The notes beneath the pieces were generated by a model. The model did not search any database. It saw only the letters and a program-made list of their open reading frames with translations, and had not been told where the DNA came from. This document shows positions 61,845 to 64,000 of a stretch of 64,000 nucleotides of DNA, piece after piece. The stretch is from positions 1-64,000 of the forward strand of contig CAZNWC010000012.1 of the NCBI GenBank assembly GCA_964577055.1, given 5' to 3'. The translations under genes and the position numbers were made by a program. Position 1 is the stretch's first letter. Each line of letters opens with the position of its first letter. The stretch comes from PNNG01 sp964577055. Its GTDB lineage: Bacteria; Bacteroidota; Bacteroidia; UBA7662.

Positions 61845-62573
61845 ATGTTCAGTATACAACACGTTCCACTCGACCGCATTTTATTTCTCGACGTGGAAAC
61901 AGTCCCCTTGGCGGCCGATTACAACAGCTTGGAAGGCCCATGGCAGGAGCATTGGAATTATAAATCGGGTTTTTTGGCCAAAATGGGGGAGTCGCCCGCG
62001 GACCTTTACGCAAGAGCAGGCATTTATGCCGAATTTGGTAAAATTGTATGTATTTCGGTTGGATGCTTCCAAAAGCAGGCAGAAAACGATCGCGAACAAT
62101 TTTTTTTACGCTCTTTTTTTGGCGACAACGAGTTTGAAATTTTACAAGCTTTCAGCGAAGTTTTAACCAAATGGGGCAAAAAATCGCAATGCCTTTGCGG
62201 TCACAACATTCGGGAATTTGACGTCCCCTTTATTTGCCGCCGTATGTTGGTGAACAAGCTGGCCCTGCCGCCTTTGCTCGATATAGCCGGGGCTAAACCC
62301 TGGGAGGTACGACATCTTGATACCCTGCAGTATTGGAAATTTGGTGATTATAAACATTTTACCTCTTTGCGCTTGCTGGCAGATATTTTCAACATCCCGA
62401 GCCCAAAAGACGATATTGATGGTAGCCAAGTTGCCGATGTGTATTACAAGCAAGGCGATTTGTTGCGCATTGCCCGCTATTGCGAAAAGGATGTTGTAAC
62501 CGTTTTGCGCCTTGTACAGGCTATGCGGGGCGAGGAGCTGCTTCCGGACCATTGTTTGGTGTATAAAAATTAA
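61845..62573 (+). CDS. Predicted PolB-like 3'-5' exonuclease (DEDDy)
   Basis: A 242-residue exonuclease. Exo I is ILFLDVETVPL (D-x-E), Exo II CGHNIREFDVPF, and Exo III YCEKDVVTV with the Tyr of the DEDDy class. This matches the family of predicted 3'-5' exonucleases related to PolB proofreading domains. A GGAGG Shine-Dalgarno at 61834-61838 touches the ATG at 61839, so the second ATG at 61845 (6 bases away) is the better start. The role, perhaps DNA or RNA end processing, is inferred. Confidence 0.9.
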   Translation: MFSIQHVPLDRILFLDVETVPLAADYNSLEGPWQEHWNYKSGFLAKMGESPADLYARAGIYAEFGKIVCISVGCFQKQAENDREQFFLRSFFGDNEFEILQAFSEVLTKWGKKSQCLCGHNIREFDVPFICRRMLVNKLALPPLLDIAGAKPWEVRHLDTLQYWKFGDYKHFTSLRLLADIFNIPSPKDDIDGSQVADVYYKQGDLLRIARYCEKDVVTVLRLVQAMRGEELLPDHCLVYKN

Positions 62574-62620
62574 TGGTATTCTCACCTTGAACCCACAAAA
62601 AGGCCGTATTTTGGCCTCAC

Positions 62621-64000
62621 ATGGGAGCTTTAGAGGCATCTTCAACATTGTTATCGGTTCAGGAACTAACCGTGTCTTTTTGGCAGCAAGACAGCTGGAA
62701 ACAGGTCGTTGGGCCAATTTCATTTGATGTAAAGCGGGGCAAGGTTACGGGGATCGTAGGCGAGTCGGGCTCAGGAAAATCGGTTTGTTCTTTGGCCATC
62801 ATGGGCCTCTTGCCTTTGCATTTTGGCAAAATTACCCAAGGTGCCTTGTGGTTCGAATACGAGGATACGCGCGTGAATCTGGCCGCCTTAAATGCCGAAG
62901 ATCATCGGCGGTTGCGCGGAAATGGGATGGCCATGATCTTTCAAGAACCCATGTCGGCGCTGAATCCGGTGATGAAATGTGGCGAACAAGTGGCCGAAGC
63001 CATTCGTCAACATCAACCCGGCTTGACCGAATCGGCTGTACAGGACAAGGTGTTGAACTTATTTCAAGAGGTGCAATTACCACGGCCCGATCAGCTTGCA
63101 GTATCTTATCCGCATGCCTTGAGCGGTGGACAAAGGCAAAGGGTGATGATTGCCATGGCGTTGGCTTGTGAGCCTGCTTTGCTTATTGCCGATGAGCCCA
63201 CAACAGCACTCGACGTTACCGTTCAGGCAGGCATATTGTCATTGTTAAAGGACTTAAGCCTAAAGCGTGGGTTGGGGGTTATTTTTATCACACACGATTT
63301 GGGCGTAGTGGCCAACCTGGCCGATGAGGTGGTGGTGCTTTACAAAGGTGCTTTGGTGGAAAAGGGCGATACACGAAAAGTCTTTACGCAGCCACATGAA
63401 GCCTACACCCAGGGCCTATTGGCGTGTAAACCGGGCATGCAAAACCGCCTCGAACGCTTGCCAACGGTTGCTGATTTTGTTGTAGGTAAAAGTCTTACCG
63501 ATTTTGCTGTTGAAAACAAAGAAGAACGCGCTGAACGTCAAGCAGCCATGTACAAGCAAAAGCCTATCCTGGAGGTTTCCGATTTGCGGTTGTGGTACAC
63601 TACCAAAGGAGCTTTTTGGCAACAAAAAAAAGTTGTCAAAGCAGTTGATGGTGTGAGCTTTGAGGTGTACCCCCGCGAAACACTCGGCTTGGTTGGCGAA
63701 TCGGGATCGGGAAAAAGCACCATTGGCAAGGTGGTGGCCCGTTTGTTGGCACCCACCCATGGACAGTTGCGTTTCAAGGGGACTGACTACAACCACATGC
63801 AGGGACAAGAGGCTGCTTTATTCAGGCGACAAGTGCAGGTGATTTTTCAGGATCCTTTTGGAAGTTTGAATCCACGCATGCGTATTGGTGATGCACTGGA
63901 AGAGCCATTGTATGTACATGCTTTGGTAAAAGGACGCATTGCACGCGAGCAAAGGGTAAAACAATTGCTCGATCAAGTGGGGCTGCCTGCAGATGCTGCC
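62621..64000 (+). CDS. Peptide ABC transporter, double ATP-binding protein, partial
   Basis: 460 codons reach the right edge without a stop. Two complete or near-complete ABC ATPase modules occur in one chain, the arrangement of YejF/DppD-DppF fusions. The first Walker A is GIVGESGSGKS and signature LSGGQRQR, with Walker B LLIADEPTTALD. The second Walker A is GLVGESGSGKST and Q-loop VIFQDPFGSLNPRM, cut off before its signature. The product energises import of oligopeptides or nickel-like ligands. Start ATG 62621; no promoter box or terminator was found between the exonuclease and this gene (47 bases). Confidence 0.92.
   Translation, partial: MGALEASSTLLSVQELTVSFWQQDSWKQVVGPISFDVKRGKVTGIVGESGSGKSVCSLAIMGLLPLHFGKITQGALWFEYEDTRVNLAALNAEDHRRLRGNGMAMIFQEPMSALNPVMKCGEQVAEAIRQHQPGLTESAVQDKVLNLFQEVQLPRPDQLAVSYPHALSGGQRQRVMIAMALACEPALLIADEPTTALDVTVQAGILSLLKDLSLKRGLGVIFITHDLGVVANLADEVVVLYKGALVEKGDTRKVFTQPHEAYTQGLLACKPGMQNRLERLPTVADFVVGKSLTDFAVENKEERAERQAAMYKQKPILEVSDLRLWYTTKGAFWQQKKVVKAVDGVSFEVYPRETLGLVGESGSGKSTIGKVVARLLAPTHGQLRFKGTDYNHMQGQEAALFRRQVQVIFQDPFGSLNPRMRIGDALEEPLYVHALVKGRIAREQRVKQLLDQVGLPADAA

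Overview
The window is a chromosomal segment of a member of the Bacteroidota. The evidence is direct: two large secreted proteins end in type IX secretion (T9SS) C-terminal sorting domains (at 3931-8949 and 9307-11466). Several promoters match the Bacteroidota TTG-N19-TAnnTTTG consensus, for example at 9258-9287 and 61757-61786. The window also carries Bacteroidota-typical families: histone H1-like Hc1, a GlmU-like NTP_transf_4 protein, a pRiA4b ORF-3 protein with an acidic tail, DUF6132, DUF4159 and a MarR-FadB-FadA operon. No closer placement is attempted.

Layout. 1-2933 (minus): marR-fadB-fadA, a fatty-acid beta-oxidation operon whose first gene carries palindromic operator candidates. 3021-3924: an AT-rich lipoprotein gene bracketed by 26-bp near-identical direct repeats. 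3931-11466: two T9SS cargo proteins, one a lipase/beta-helix protein of 1672 residues. 11669-14215: clpC. 14293-26303 (plus): a run of twelve co-directional, often overlapping genes (sugar nucleotidyltransferase, tpiA, prmA, an unrecognised 1473-residue secreted protein, plsY, clpS, M48 protease, cupin, NlpC/P60, sirtuin, nfeD, floA) closed by a strong bidirectional terminator. 26369-28560 (minus): a secreted unknown and an HtrA protease. 28679-31405 (plus): isocitrate dehydrogenase and hutI. 31408-33734 (minus): an alpha/beta hydrolase and adenine deaminase. 33877: an AraC regulator with a pseudo-receiver, divergent from adenine deaminase across an exact 12-bp-phased repeat array. 34689-37385: SRAP protein, an Hc1 gene of only 58 codons, tRNA-Arg(ACG), and a sulfide:quinone oxidoreductase-like flavoprotein.

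37532-42633 is a visibly GC-rich cassette: a LexA-like self-cleaving repressor, a compact DnaE polymerase with a degenerate PHP domain, and a Y-family polymerase. This is the organisation expected of an inducible mutagenesis module. 42656-44607 holds a membrane-protein gene frameshifted exactly at a perfect 20-bp palindrome, a VOC protein, and a rhodanese/DUF6132 pair. 44832-47599 holds an AAA/DUF4143 ATPase preceded by four repeats at an exact 23-bp period, then rarA. 47937-50441 (plus): mnmD, pyrD, a GT2 glycosyltransferase. 50455-57306 (minus): DUF4159, rsmE, miaA, a pRiA4b ORF-3 protein, a CCA-adding-type enzyme, an ArnT-like transferase and a DPM1-like GT2. 57457-64000: topA, a SirB1-like protein, a coiled-coil membrane protein, a PolB-like exonuclease and the first 460 codons of a double-ATPase peptide ABC transporter.

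Most of the window is housekeeping. The parts most worth a second look are the repressor-DnaE-DinB cassette and its palindromes, the 12-bp and 23-bp phased repeat arrays, the palindrome-associated frameshift, and the repeat-bracketed lipoprotein gene. No CRISPR array, prophage, insertion sequence or complete integrative element was seen.
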